Numbered from the stretch's first letter, positions 8,904 through 17,154 are shown. The stretch is DNA of 33,587 nt from Rhodovarius crocodyli (GCF_004005855.1 NZ_SACL01000019.1:1-33587); one strand, 5' to 3'. The notes: a model not told the origin generated them from the letters alone. A program made the numbers and translations.

Positions 8904-9753
8904 GATGACAAGGCATTTGTATCAGAGGTTGCCGCCGCGAGTCATGGCGCTACTCGCCATGGTTGCGGGCATTGTGATGACGGCCCCGGCCCCAGGCCAG
9001 GCCCAGGCCCAGGCCCAGACGCCTGGCCCGGAGGGCCGCCTGGCCCGCATCGCCGCGCGCTCCGAACTGCAGGTGTGCATCTGGCCCGAGTATTTCGCCA
9101 TCAGCTTCCGCAACCCCCGTAACGGAGAGCTGGAAGGCATCGACATCGACATGGCGCGCGCGCTGGCAGCCCGGCTGCGGGTGGAACTGCGCTTCGTGGA
9201 CACGAATTTCGCCAGCTTCATGGGCCTGCTGGAAGGCGGGCAGTGCGACATCGCCATGTTCGGCGTGGGCATCACGGAGGCACGGGCCGCCCGTATCGCC
9301 TTCTCAGAGCCTTATCTGTCCAGCCGCGTCTACGGGGTGACGACGCGCGACAACACGCAGATCCGCGAATGGGCCGACATCGACCGGCCGGGCACCGTCG
9401 TGGCGGTGGCCGCCGGCACGGTGATGGAACCGCTGATGCGCAGCACGCTTCGCCAGGCGGAGGTTCTGGTGGTGCGCCCGCCGGCGACGCGTGAGGCAGA
9501 GGTGCGGGCCGGGCGGGCGGACGTGTTCATGTCCGACTACCCCTACACCCGCCGCATGCTGCTGATGCACGACTGGGCGCGCATCCTGGAGCCGCCGGGC
9601 CCCTTCGGCGAGACGCGCTATGCCTATGCCGTGGCGCAGGGCGATCCGGCCTGGCTGGCGGAGGTGAATGCCTTCATCGCGGCCGCGCGCGCCGACGGCA
9701 CCTTGCGCCGCGCGGCCGAACGCAACGGGCTGCTGCCGATCGTGCTGCCCTAG
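8902..9753 (+). CDS. Orphan family-3 periplasmic solute-binding protein
   Basis: 283 residues. A basic N-terminus and hydrophobic core ([15 protein letters not shown]) precede an Ala-Gln repeat, giving a Sec signal with cleavage near the AQAQ run. The rest is a bacterial extracellular solute-binding domain of family 3 (amino-acid type): [48 protein letters not shown] and [18 protein letters not shown] at 8890-8895 supports an ATG at 8902 or 8905. No permease or ATPase gene is adjacent. It is divergent from the hybrid kinase with overlapping starts, so it may present a ligand to that sensor rather than feed a transporter. Its stop shares CTAG (9750-9753) with the convergent fliP stop. Confidence 0.85.
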   Translation: MMTRHLYQRLPPRVMALLAMVAGIVMTAPAPGQAQAQAQTPGPEGRLARIAARSELQVCIWPEYFAISFRNPRNGELEGIDIDMARALAARLRVELRFVDTNFASFMGLLEGGQCDIAMFGVGITEARAARIAFSEPYLSSRVYGVTTRDNTQIREWADIDRPGTVVAVAAGTVMEPLMRSTLRQAEVLVVRPPATREAEVRAGRADVFMSDYPYTRRMLLMHDWARILEPPGPFGETRYAYAVAQGDPAWLAEVNAFIAAARADGTLRRAAERNGLLPIVLP

Positions 9754-10472
9754 CCCGGTGAAAACCCCTGAACGAGGCTGCCCGACAGCAGCCGCCACCC
9801 GTCCACCAGCACGAAGAAGATCAGCTTGAAGGGCAGCGAGACGGTGGTGGGCGGCACCATCATCATGCCCAGCGACATCAGCAGCGACGCCACCACCATG
9901 TCGATCACCAGGAAGGGCAGGAAGATGACGAAGCCGATCTCGAAGGCGCGCTTCAGCTCCCCCACCAGAAAGGCCGGCATCAGCACGCGATAGGGTGATT
10001 CGGCGGCAGCACTTCCCGGCAGCTGCGCCAGGTTGAAGAACAGGTTCAGGTCGCTCTCGCGCACCTGGGCGGCCATGAAGCGGCGGAAGGGCTCGGCGGC
10101 GGCGGCCATGCCCTCCAGCGGCGGCAGCCGGCCCTCATTCATCGGCACCACCCCGGCCAGCCAGGCGGCCTCGAACACCGGCTGCATGACGAAGAAGGTC
10201 AGGAACAGCGCGAGGCCGATCAGCACCGGGTTGGGCGGCACGCCCTGCGCGCCGAGCGCGCTGCGCAGCAGGGACAGCACGATCACGATGCGGGTGAAGG
10301 CGGTGGCCATGACCAGCAGCGACGGCGCCAGGGAGATCAGCCCGACCGCGGCCGCCAGCTGCATCAGCCGTGCGGCGGTGCCCGGCTGGTCCCCGCCCAG
10401 GTCGAGGTTCAGCGACTGCGCCAGGGCGGGGTCTGCCAGCAGCAGCGCGGGCAGGATGATGAGCCACCTCAT
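9750..10472 (-). CDS. fliP: Flagellar export gate protein FliP
   Basis: Core inner-membrane component of the flagellar type III export gate (FliP5-FliQ4-FliR1). 240 residues, a normal length. A cleavable signal peptide is visible (LPALLLADPALAQ), as known for FliP. It is followed by the family signatures SLLVMATAFTRIVIVLSLLR, GVPPNPVLIGLALFLTFFVM, PYRVLMPAFLVGELKRAFEI and FLPFLVIDMVVASLLMSLGM. The ATG at 10472 is chosen because it begins this signal peptide and overlaps the fliO stop by 4 nt (ATGA). fliP is separated from fliQ/fliR, which lie on the other strand of the same region. Confidence 0.95.
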   Translation of the reverse strand: MRWLIILPALLLADPALAQSLNLDLGGDQPGTAARLMQLAAAVGLISLAPSLLVMATAFTRIVIVLSLLRSALGAQGVPPNPVLIGLALFLTFFVMQPVFEAAWLAGVVPMNEGRLPPLEGMAAAAEPFRRFMAAQVRESDLNLFFNLAQLPGSAAAESPYRVLMPAFLVGELKRAFEIGFVIFLPFLVIDMVVASLLMSLGMMMVPPTTVSLPFKLIFFVLVDGWRLLSGSLVQGFSPG

Positions 10473-10738
10473 GGCTGCTTCTCCGGCTGGGGCAGCCAGC
10501 CCAGCAGGGTGTCGCCGCCCGGCGCCGTCAGCACCACGCATTCCCGCCCGTCGATGCGCAGCATCAGCAGGCGGCGGCGCGCATCCAGCGCCAGGGTGGA
10601 TTCCACCGCCATGCGCCCATGCCCGGCTTGGCGCTGCGCGAGGCCGGTGCGCCGCGCCAGCCGCGCCAGCAGCCCGGCCAGCCCCAGCACCAGGGCCAGC
10701 GCGCCCAGCGCCTGCGCCCAATCCAGCAGCCCGTTCAT
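10469..10738 (-). CDS. fliO: Probable flagellar biosynthesis protein FliO
   Basis: 89 residues with one N-terminal membrane helix (about 9-27, LGALALVLGLAGLLARL). A short cytoplasmic domain follows, containing VESTLALDARRRLLMLRIDGRECVVLTA, which fits the beta-rich cytoplasmic part of FliO. FliO assists assembly of FliP rings. Both ends overlap neighbours by 4 nt: its stop overlaps the fliP start and its start overlaps the stop of the upstream small gene. Alphaproteobacterial FliO is short and poorly conserved, so the call rests on topology and position as much as on sequence. Confidence 0.7.
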   Translation of the reverse strand: MNGLLDWAQALGALALVLGLAGLLARLARRTGLAQRQAGHGRMAVESTLALDARRRLLMLRIDGRECVVLTAPGGDTLLGWLPQPEKQP

Positions 10739-11037
10739 CGCCGGCGGGCCGGCAGCAGCTCCGACGGGTCGGGCAGGGTGGCGGCCAGGGCCTGCACGTC
10801 GCGCATCAGCGCGATCATCGCGGATTTCACGGCCTGCCCCCCGCCGGGCGGCAGTGTGGCCACCGAGCGGCAGATCTCGGCCGCCTGGCGGTCCAGCCCC
10901 GCCAGGTCGATGGTGCGACCGGCCTCCACCAATGCGCGGGCCATGGTCAGGGTGCCCCGCATCGCCTCGATTTCACCGAGGGCGGAAAGGGCGGGCATGC
11001 GGGACATATTGTCCGATGTCGGTCTGGGCATGGGCAT
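10735..11037 (-). CDS. Small uncharacterised protein in the fliO-fliP operon
   Basis: 100 residues, predicted helical and soluble, with no signal or membrane segment. It has a recognisable core (RALVEAGRTIDLAGLDRQAA) and a basic tail. The gene is first in the minus-strand fliO-fliP operon, and its stop overlaps the fliO start by 4 nt, so it is almost certainly expressed. The start is uncertain: ATGs at 11037, 11031 and 11007 are in frame and none has a strong ribosome-binding site. Size and composition would suit a chaperone or assembly factor, but I do not recognise the family. Confidence 0.6.
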   Translation of the reverse strand: MPMPRPTSDNMSRMPALSALGEIEAMRGTLTMARALVEAGRTIDLAGLDRQAAEICRSVATLPPGGGQAVKSAMIALMRDVQALAATLPDPSELLPARRR

Positions 11038-11132
11038 AATCTGCCGGGTGGTTCTTGCCAGCGGGTAAACGCCGGCCGGTAAACGGAACCCGCTTCACGC
11101 TTCGTTAGGATGTTGCCGCCAGGGTGCGGCCC
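11038..11132. promoter_or_regulatory. Divergent flagellar promoter region with a direct repeat
   Basis: This 95-bp gap separates the leftward fliOP operon from the rightward flgB operon and must hold promoters for both. It contains GGTAAACG twice in direct orientation (11064-11071 and 11078-11085), 14 bp apart. This is a candidate operator for a flagellar or cell-cycle regulator. I found no clear sigma-54 (GG-N10-GC) match and no TTAA-N7-TTAA CtrA box. Confidence 0.45.
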
Positions 11133-11522
11133 ATGGACATCACCGGCAATGGCCCCATCGCACTCGCCGAACGCCGCCTGAACTGGGCGGAGGGACGGCA
11201 GCGCGTGCTGGCGCAGAACATCGCGAATGCGGATACGCCCGGCTATCGCGCCCAGGATGTGCGGCCCTTCGCCCAGGTACTGGCCAATACCCGCAACCCG
11301 CCGCTGAGCGTGACGCAGCCGGGGCATGTCGCCTCGGTGGGCGGCGTGCTGCGGCCGCGCGCGGACCGCAACACCCAGGAACGCACGCCCGACGGCAACA
11401 CCGTCTCGCTCGACGAACAGGCGCTGCGCATGGCCGACACCAATGGCGACCATGAGCTGGCGATGAACCTGCACCGCAAATACCTGACGCTGTTCCGCAC
11501 GGCGCTGGGCCGCACCTCCTGA
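11133..11522 (+). CDS. flgB: Flagellar basal-body rod protein FlgB
   Basis: Proximal rod subunit, 129 residues. The rod-protein signature is RQRVLAQNIANADTPGYRAQDV, and the C-terminal helix NLHRKYLTLFRTALGR is typical of FlgB. The ATG at 11133 is preferred over the GTG at 11124 because AGGG at 11121-11124 lies 8 nt upstream of it and the family usually begins close to this Met. It is the first gene of the flgB-flgC-fliE-fliQ-fliR-flhB-kinase operon. Rod proteins are exported by the flagellar type III system whose gate genes follow. Confidence 0.93.
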   Translation: MDITGNGPIALAERRLNWAEGRQRVLAQNIANADTPGYRAQDVRPFAQVLANTRNPPLSVTQPGHVASVGGVLRPRADRNTQERTPDGNTVSLDEQALRMADTNGDHELAMNLHRKYLTLFRTALGRTS

Positions 11523-11541
11523 TTTCCGGAAAGGCTTGCTC

Positions 11542-11949
11542 ATGGACCTCGACCGCGCCATCGCCATTTCCGCCGCCGGCATGGCGGCGCAATCCACCCG
11601 GCTGCGGGTGGTGGCGGAGAACATGGCCAACCGCGACAGCACGGCCCAGGCCCCCGGCCAGGACCCGTATCGCCGCAAGACAGTGACCTTCGCGAACCGC
11701 CTGAACCGGGAACTGGGCACCCCCACCGTGCAGGTCAGCCGCATCGACCGCGCGCAGGGCGAATTCCCCACCCGCTTCGACCCCAGCCACCCGGCGGCGG
11801 ACGCCAACGGCTATGTCCGCGTGCCCAATGTGGATTCGCTGGTCGAGACGATGGACATGCGTGAGGCCCAGCGCAGCTACAACGCCAACCTGGCGGTGCT
11901 GGAAACCACCAACGCCATGTTGAGCCGCGCGGTCGAGGCGCTGCGCTGA
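11542..11949 (+). CDS. flgC: Flagellar basal-body rod protein FlgC
   Basis: Proximal rod subunit of 135 residues. The N-terminal rod signature is MAAQSTRLRVVAENMANRDS. The C-terminal signature is VETMDMREAQRSYNANLAVL followed by TTNAMLSRAVEALR. GGAAAGG at 11528-11534 stands 7 nt before the ATG, which argues against the in-frame TTG at 11536. The stop overlaps the fliE start by one base (TGATGG), so FlgC and FliE are translationally coupled. Confidence 0.94.
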   Translation: MDLDRAIAISAAGMAAQSTRLRVVAENMANRDSTAQAPGQDPYRRKTVTFANRLNRELGTPTVQVSRIDRAQGEFPTRFDPSHPAADANGYVRVPNVDSLVETMDMREAQRSYNANLAVLETTNAMLSRAVEALR

Positions 11950-12275
11950 TGGCGGGCGCGCTCGCGGCGCTGCCGCTGGCCTCGGCCGGGGCGGCTGCGG
12001 CCTATCGCATCGGGCAGGGGCTGGCCGGCGCGGCGAGCGAGGCGGCCTCCGGCGCGCAGAGCGGCTTCGCCGCCATGTTGAGCCGGGCGGCCGGCGGCAT
12101 GATCGAGGCCCAGAACCAGGCCGACGCCGCCTCCAGCAACGCCTTGCAGGGGCGCGGCAGCGTCACGGATGTGGTGGTGGCGGTGTCGCGCGCCGAACTC
12201 GCGCTGCAGACCGCGACCACGCTGCGGGATCGCGTGGTCTCCGCGTACCAGGATGTCATGCGGATGCCGATCTGA
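11949..12275 (+). CDS. fliE: Flagellar hook-basal body complex protein FliE
   Basis: 108 residues. FliE joins the MS ring to the rod and is an early export substrate. The C-terminal half carries the FliE signature (DVVVAVSRAELALQTATTLR and VVSAYQDVMRMPI). The N-terminal part is Ala/Gly-rich, which is usual. It overlaps flgC by one base. It is followed by the only sizeable gap in this operon, which contains a degenerate copy of the structured repeat found around mutL. Confidence 0.93.
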   Translation: MAGALAALPLASAGAAAAYRIGQGLAGAASEAASGAQSGFAAMLSRAAGGMIEAQNQADAASSNALQGRGSVTDVVVAVSRAELALQTATTLRDRVVSAYQDVMRMPI

Positions 12276-12303
12276 ACGCGGCTGACGCCGCACTCATTCC
12301 TTT

Positions 12304-12375
12304 GCCCTCAGCTGCCGGGCGCGCGCATCCGCGTGACTGGCTTCGCCGGACTGCCGGCGGCGGCCGCTCGGCCGC
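12304..12375 (+). repeat. Degenerate copy (C) of the structured repeat
   Basis: In the 129-bp fliE-fliQ gap, 12304-12343 matches the left half of the repeats around mutL: GCCCTCAG, then 20 identical bases (12314-12333), then TGGCTT. The first stem is damaged on its right side. The conserved CCTTATGGGCG block is missing. A different hairpin, GCGGCC/GGCCGC (12360-12365 / 12370-12375), closes the copy. It looks like a truncated relic. Confidence 0.65.
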
Positions 12376-12404
12376 TTGGGATTCAGTCCGCAGGAGGCGG
12401 GCGC

Positions 12405-12680
12405 ATGATGGAAGAACCCGCGGCGCTGGCGCTGCGTGAAGCACTCTGGACGGCTGTTCAGATCGGCGGCCCGCCCCTGGGGGCGATGCTGGCCGTCGGC
12501 GTTGTCATCTCCCTTCTCCAGGCCCTGACGCAGATCCAGGAAGCCACCGTCGCCTTCCTGCCGAAAGTCGCCGTGATGGGCGGGGTCCTGATGATCCTCG
12601 GCCCCGGCATGGTGCGGCACATGCAGGGCTGGACCCAGCACCTGTTCGACCAGATCGTGGCGCTCGGCGGCCTGCCGTGA
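12405..12680 (+). CDS. fliQ: Flagellar export gate protein FliQ
   Basis: 91 residues with two membrane helices (about 19-42 and 50-71). The family signature GVVISLLQALTQIQEATVAFLPK is visible. FliQ is one of the helical-hairpin subunits of the export gate with FliP and FliR. AGGAGG at 12392-12397 stands 7 nt before the ATG at 12405, so this start is well supported. The stop overlaps the GTG start of fliR by 4 nt (GTGA). Confidence 0.95.
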   Translation: MMEEPAALALREALWTAVQIGGPPLGAMLAVGVVISLLQALTQIQEATVAFLPKVAVMGGVLMILGPGMVRHMQGWTQHLFDQIVALGGLP

Positions 12681-13459
12681 CCGAGGCGGATACCGCCCTG
12701 CTGAACAGCCTGCCGGGGCTGACCTTGCAGGCAGCCCTGTTGTTCTGCCGGTTGAGCGCCGCCGTGATGCTGCTGCCCGGGCTGGGTGAGCAGGAGGCAT
12801 CGGCCACCATCCGCCTTTCCATCGGCCTGCTGCTGACCTTCGCGCTGCTGCCCGTGCTGGGCCCCAACCTGCCGGCCGAGGTCTCGACCGTGCCCGACCT
12901 GATGCGGCTGGTGGCGTTGGAGATCGTGGCCGGGCTGTGGTTCGGCACGCTGGCGCGGCTGATCCATTTGGCCTTCGCCGAGGCGGGGCAGGTGATGGGC
13001 AGCATGATCGGACTTTCCACGCCCTTGCAGGGCGACATGCTGCTGGGCGCGCAATCCACGGCGCTGGGCCGGGCGCTGGGGCTGGCGGGCACCGTGCTCA
13101 TCATGGCGACGGGGCTCTATGCGCTGCCGCTGGCGGCGCTGGCGAACAGCTATCAGGCGTTGCCGGCGGGGCTTGCCCTGCCCGGGGGCGCCATGGCCGA
13201 AAGCATCGCCGCCATGGCGATGCGCAGCCTCGAACTCTCCCTGCAACTGGCAGCGCCCTTCATCGTGGCGGGCACGCTGTTCCAGGTGGGCATCGGGCTG
13301 GTTTCGCGGCTGACGCCGCATGTGCAGGTCTCGGTGATCATGGCGCCGGCGCAGATCCTGGGCGGCATCGCGCTGCTGGCGCTGCTGCTGCCGCCCATCC
13401 TGGGCCTGTGGCGAGAGGCGGTGGAGGCCGTCTTCTCGGCCCTGCCGGGGGCGCCCTGA
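12677..13459 (+). CDS. fliR: Flagellar export gate protein FliR
   Basis: 260 residues with about six membrane segments. Characteristic regions are RLSAAVMLLPGLGEQEASATIRL near the N-terminus, EAGQVMGSMIGLST, and QVGIGLVSRLTPHVQVSVIMAPAQIL. FliR is the single copy that seeds the FliPQR gate. The start is a GTG overlapping the fliQ stop by 4 nt, a usual coupling. flhB starts 3 nt after the stop. Confidence 0.94.
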   Translation: MTEADTALLNSLPGLTLQAALLFCRLSAAVMLLPGLGEQEASATIRLSIGLLLTFALLPVLGPNLPAEVSTVPDLMRLVALEIVAGLWFGTLARLIHLAFAEAGQVMGSMIGLSTPLQGDMLLGAQSTALGRALGLAGTVLIMATGLYALPLAALANSYQALPAGLALPGGAMAESIAAMAMRSLELSLQLAAPFIVAGTLFQVGIGLVSRLTPHVQVSVIMAPAQILGGIALLALLLPPILGLWREAVEAVFSALPGAP

Positions 13460-13462
13460 CCG

Positions 13463-14539
13463 ATGGCCGAACAAGGTGAGTCCGACGACGATCCGCCGGA
13501 AGACGAAGACAAGACGGAAGAGCCTTCCCAACGACGGCTCGACCAGGCGCGGGAACAGGGCAACCTGCCGATCTCCCGCGAGGCCGTTTCCTTCGCCACC
13601 CTGCTGCTGACCACCGGCGCCTGCCTGATGATGCTGCCCAATGCGGCGCGGGAGGCGATGACGGCGATGCGCGGCCTGCTGTCGCGCAGCCATGAATGGA
13701 CGGCCGAGGCCGCCGCGCGCGCCATGCTGGGAGAGTTCCTGTCCATTGCTGCGCCCATCATCGGCGCCGCGCTGGTGGGGGCCGTGGTGGCGACCATGGC
13801 GCAGTCGCGCGGCGCCATCGTGGAAAGCGCGCTGGAGCCCAAGCCCGGCCGGCTGAACCCCATGGCGGCGCTGGGCCGCATGTTCGGCAAGGAAGGGCTG
13901 CTGGAATTCGGCAAGACGCTGCTGAAGCTGCTGGTGGTGGGCGGTGCCGTCGCCTGGGCCGCCTGGGACCTGTCGCGGCTGGGCGCCACCCTGCATCACA
14001 ACGGCCAGGGCACGCTGGAGGCGATCGGGCGCGGCGCCCGCAGCCTGGCCTTCACCACCCTGGCGGCCTTCGCCCTGCTGGCCGGCGGCGACGTGCTGCT
14101 GACGCGGATGCGCTGGAAGAAGAACCTGCGCATGACGCGTGAGGAAGCGAAGAAGGAAGCGAAGGAGACCGAGGGCAACCCCGAGATCAAGGGCCGCCAG
14201 CGCCAAATCCAGATGGCCGCCGCCCGCCGCCGCATGATCGCGGCGGTGCGGGAGGCCACGGTGGTCATCACCAACCCGACCCACTATGCGGTGGCGCTGT
14301 CCTATGATCCGATGAAGTCGGCCGCGCCGAAGCTGGTGGCCAAGGGTGCCGACCTGATGGCCGCCCGTATCCGAGAGGTCGCCGAGGAAGCCCGCGTGCC
14401 CATCATCCAGAACCCGCCCGTCGCCCGCGCGCTGTACAAGCTGCCGGAGGACATGGAGATCCCGGCCGATCACTGGGGTGCGGTGGCCGAGATCATCGCC
14501 TTCGTGTTCCGCCGCAAGGGCGGGGCGCCGCTCGGCTGA
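13463..14539 (+). CDS. flhB: Flagellar export switch protein FlhB
   Basis: 358 residues. A hydrophilic acidic start contains KTEEPSQRRLDQAREQGNLP, the conserved FlhB N-terminal motif. Four membrane helices follow, then a cytoplasmic domain with the autocleavage site N271-P272-T273-H274 (VITNPTHYAVAL). Cleavage there switches export from rod/hook to filament substrates. All expected features are intact. It shares the bases TGATG with the next gene, a CckA-like kinase, so flagellar export and a cell-cycle-type kinase are translationally linked. Confidence 0.95.
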   Translation: MAEQGESDDDPPEDEDKTEEPSQRRLDQAREQGNLPISREAVSFATLLLTTGACLMMLPNAAREAMTAMRGLLSRSHEWTAEAAARAMLGEFLSIAAPIIGAALVGAVVATMAQSRGAIVESALEPKPGRLNPMAALGRMFGKEGLLEFGKTLLKLLVVGGAVAWAAWDLSRLGATLHHNGQGTLEAIGRGARSLAFTTLAAFALLAGGDVLLTRMRWKKNLRMTREEAKKEAKETEGNPEIKGRQRQIQMAAARRRMIAAVREATVVITNPTHYAVALSYDPMKSAAPKLVAKGADLMAARIREVAEEARVPIIQNPPVARALYKLPEDMEIPADHWGAVAEIIAFVFRRKGGAPLG

Positions 14540-15954
14540 TGCTGCGCGCGGCACCGAGACGCGAGGGCGCGCTGGCGCTGCTGGCCGCGCTGCCCGAGGC
14601 AGCGGTGCTGCTGGAGGCCGATGGCGGCGTGCTGGGCATCAACGATGCCATGCGTGGCCTGCTGGGGCCCGCCCTGCCGGCCGGGCGCGGGGCGGACCCG
14701 GCGATATGGTTCCAGCAGGGCTGGCCGGCGCGAGAGGGCGAAAGCGAGGTCACGCTGGCGACCGGGGCGCGGCTTCGGGCCTTGCTGGCGCCGCTGGGCA
14801 CGGAGGGGCTGCGGCTGCTGCGCCTGTCGGCGACGGGCCCCGCCGCGGACAGGCTGGAGCTGCTGGGCCGCATGGCCGGCGGCATCGCGCATGATTTCAA
14901 CAATGTGCTGGGCATCGTCACGGCTGCCAGCGCGGCCGCCCGGCTGGCCGAGGACAGCGTGGCCCGGCTGGCCGAGCTGCGCGCCATCGAGGAAGCCGCC
15001 GAGCGGGGCACGGCGCTGGTGCGGCAGCTGCTCGCCTTCTCCCGCCAGCAGGTGATGGCGCCGCGCGTGCTGGACCTGAATGAGCGCGTGGGCCTGATGG
15101 CGCGGCTGCTGGAAAGGCTGCTGGGCGCGGGCATCCGGCTGGAGCTGGAGCTGGACGACCCGCCGCGCCGGGTGCGCGCGGATCCCTCGCAACTGGACCA
15201 GGTGCTGCTGAACCTGGCGGTGAACGCGCGCGACGCCATGGAAGGGCGCGGGCGGCTGCGGATCGGGACGGGCTCCCGCCTCGTGCTGGGCGAGGGGGCG
15301 GGGCGTATCCCGCCCGGCCGCTACGCCACCATCACCGTGCAGGACAGCGGGCCGGGCATTCCGCCCGATGTGCTGGCCCGCATCTTCGAACCCTTCTTCA
15401 CCACCCGGATCGAGAATGGCGGGACCGGGCTCGGGCTTGCCACGGTGCAGGGCATCGTCGCGCAGTCGGGGGGGCATATCCTGGCCGAAAGCCCGCCGGG
15501 GCAGGGTGCGCGCTTCACCATCCTGCTGCCCCGGCATGAGGGCGAGGTGGAAAGCACCCCCATCGCGCCCGAGCCTGTGCCGGCGGCACCCGCCCATATC
15601 CTGCTGGTGGACGATGAGCCCGTGCTGCTGCGCCTCGGCGCCCAGGCCCTGGAACGCGCGGGCCATCGCGTGACCACCGCCGAGGACGGGCAGGATGCGC
15701 TGGAGCAATTGCAGGAGGGGCTGGCCCCCGACCTGCTGGTGAGCGATGTCGCCATGCCGGGGCTTGATGGGGTGGGGCTGGCCGATGCCGCCCTGGCGCT
15801 GCACCCGGGCCTGCCGGTGCTGCTGCTGTCGGGCTATGCGGCTTCCACCCTCTCGGTGGACCTGCGGGAGAAGGGCTGGGGATTCCTGGCCAAGCCCTGG
15901 ACGGCTGATTCTCTCTGCGCCGGGGTCGCGAAGGCCCTGGACAAGCGCGGCTGA
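14539..15954 (+). CDS. cckA: CckA-like soluble hybrid histidine kinase
   Basis: 471 residues. Residues 1-105 look like one degenerate PAS domain (PEAAVLLEADGGVLGINDAM). The dimerisation/phospho-acceptor helix has H118 in MAGGIAHDFNNVLGIV, the form seen in CckA. The ATPase region shows NLAVNARDAM, DSGPGIP, FEPFFTT and GTGLGLA. The C-terminal receiver has D403 (LLVSDVAMPGLDG) and Lys in FLAKPW. CckA phosphorylates CtrA through ChpT in Caulobacter, where it is also encoded near flhB and recA. Unlike Caulobacter CckA, this protein has no membrane segments and one PAS-like region at most. Orthology is likely from sequence type and position but not proven. Confidence 0.65.
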   Translation: MLRAAPRREGALALLAALPEAAVLLEADGGVLGINDAMRGLLGPALPAGRGADPAIWFQQGWPAREGESEVTLATGARLRALLAPLGTEGLRLLRLSATGPAADRLELLGRMAGGIAHDFNNVLGIVTAASAAARLAEDSVARLAELRAIEEAAERGTALVRQLLAFSRQQVMAPRVLDLNERVGLMARLLERLLGAGIRLELELDDPPRRVRADPSQLDQVLLNLAVNARDAMEGRGRLRIGTGSRLVLGEGAGRIPPGRYATITVQDSGPGIPPDVLARIFEPFFTTRIENGGTGLGLATVQGIVAQSGGHILAESPPGQGARFTILLPRHEGEVESTPIAPEPVPAAPAHILLVDDEPVLLRLGAQALERAGHRVTTAEDGQDALEQLQEGLAPDLLVSDVAMPGLDGVGLADAALALHPGLPVLLLSGYAASTLSVDLREKGWGFLAKPWTADSLCAGVAKALDKRG

Positions 15955-15957
15955 TTA

Positions 15958-15972
15958 GAACATATAAGGAAC
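15958..15972 (+). promoter_or_regulatory. LexA (SOS) box of recA
   Basis: A perfect alphaproteobacterial SOS box, GAAC-atataag-GAAC, starts 3 bp after the kinase stop codon and 115 bp before the recA ATG. The 7-bp spacer includes TATAAG (15963-15968), a good -10 hexamer. TGGACA at 15938-15943 could be the -35, although the 19-bp spacing is long. LexA bound here would cover the promoter, so recA should be induced by DNA damage. Confidence 0.8.
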
Positions 15973-16030
15973 ACTTAAGCTTTGCCGCGAAACCGCGCTT
16001 CCCCGGCGCGGGGCGGCATGATTAGGATGC

Positions 16031-16061
16031 CGCGCGAAAAGCGCGTGTGCATTACGCGCAC
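16031..16061 (+). other. Hairpins in the recA leader
   Basis: CGCGC-gaaaa-GCGCG (16031-16045) and GTGTGC-attac-GCGCAC (16045-16061) form two adjacent stems sharing one base. They end 10 nt before the GGAAGGG ribosome-binding site of recA (16071-16077). They could affect mRNA stability or translation; there is no direct evidence of function. Confidence 0.4.
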
Positions 16062-16086
16062 AGGTTGCAGGGAAGGGTTTCCTGGT

Positions 16087-17121
<1,035 letters not shown>

Positions 17122-17132
17122 GGCGGCCGGGT

Positions 17133-17153
17133 GCCGGGGGCTTGCCCCCCGGC
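17133..17153. terminator. Hairpin between convergent recA and lpxK
   Basis: GCCGGGGG (17133-17140) pairs perfectly with CCCCCGGC (17146-17153) around a five-base loop. It ends just before the lpxK stop and 11 nt after the recA stop. There is no T run on either strand, so it is a likely barrier but not a textbook terminator. Confidence 0.5.
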
Positions 17154-17154
17154 C

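Noticed and set aside
12458-14554. Open frame of about 700 codons on the minus strand over fliQ, fliR and flhB
   Set aside because: Low-complexity His/Arg/Gln-rich translation without motifs, fully antisense to three recognisable flagellar genes.
15982-16086. N-terminal extension of RecA by 35 residues
   Set aside because: The region holds leader hairpins, and the family start [11 protein letters not shown] at 16087 has a ribosome-binding site.
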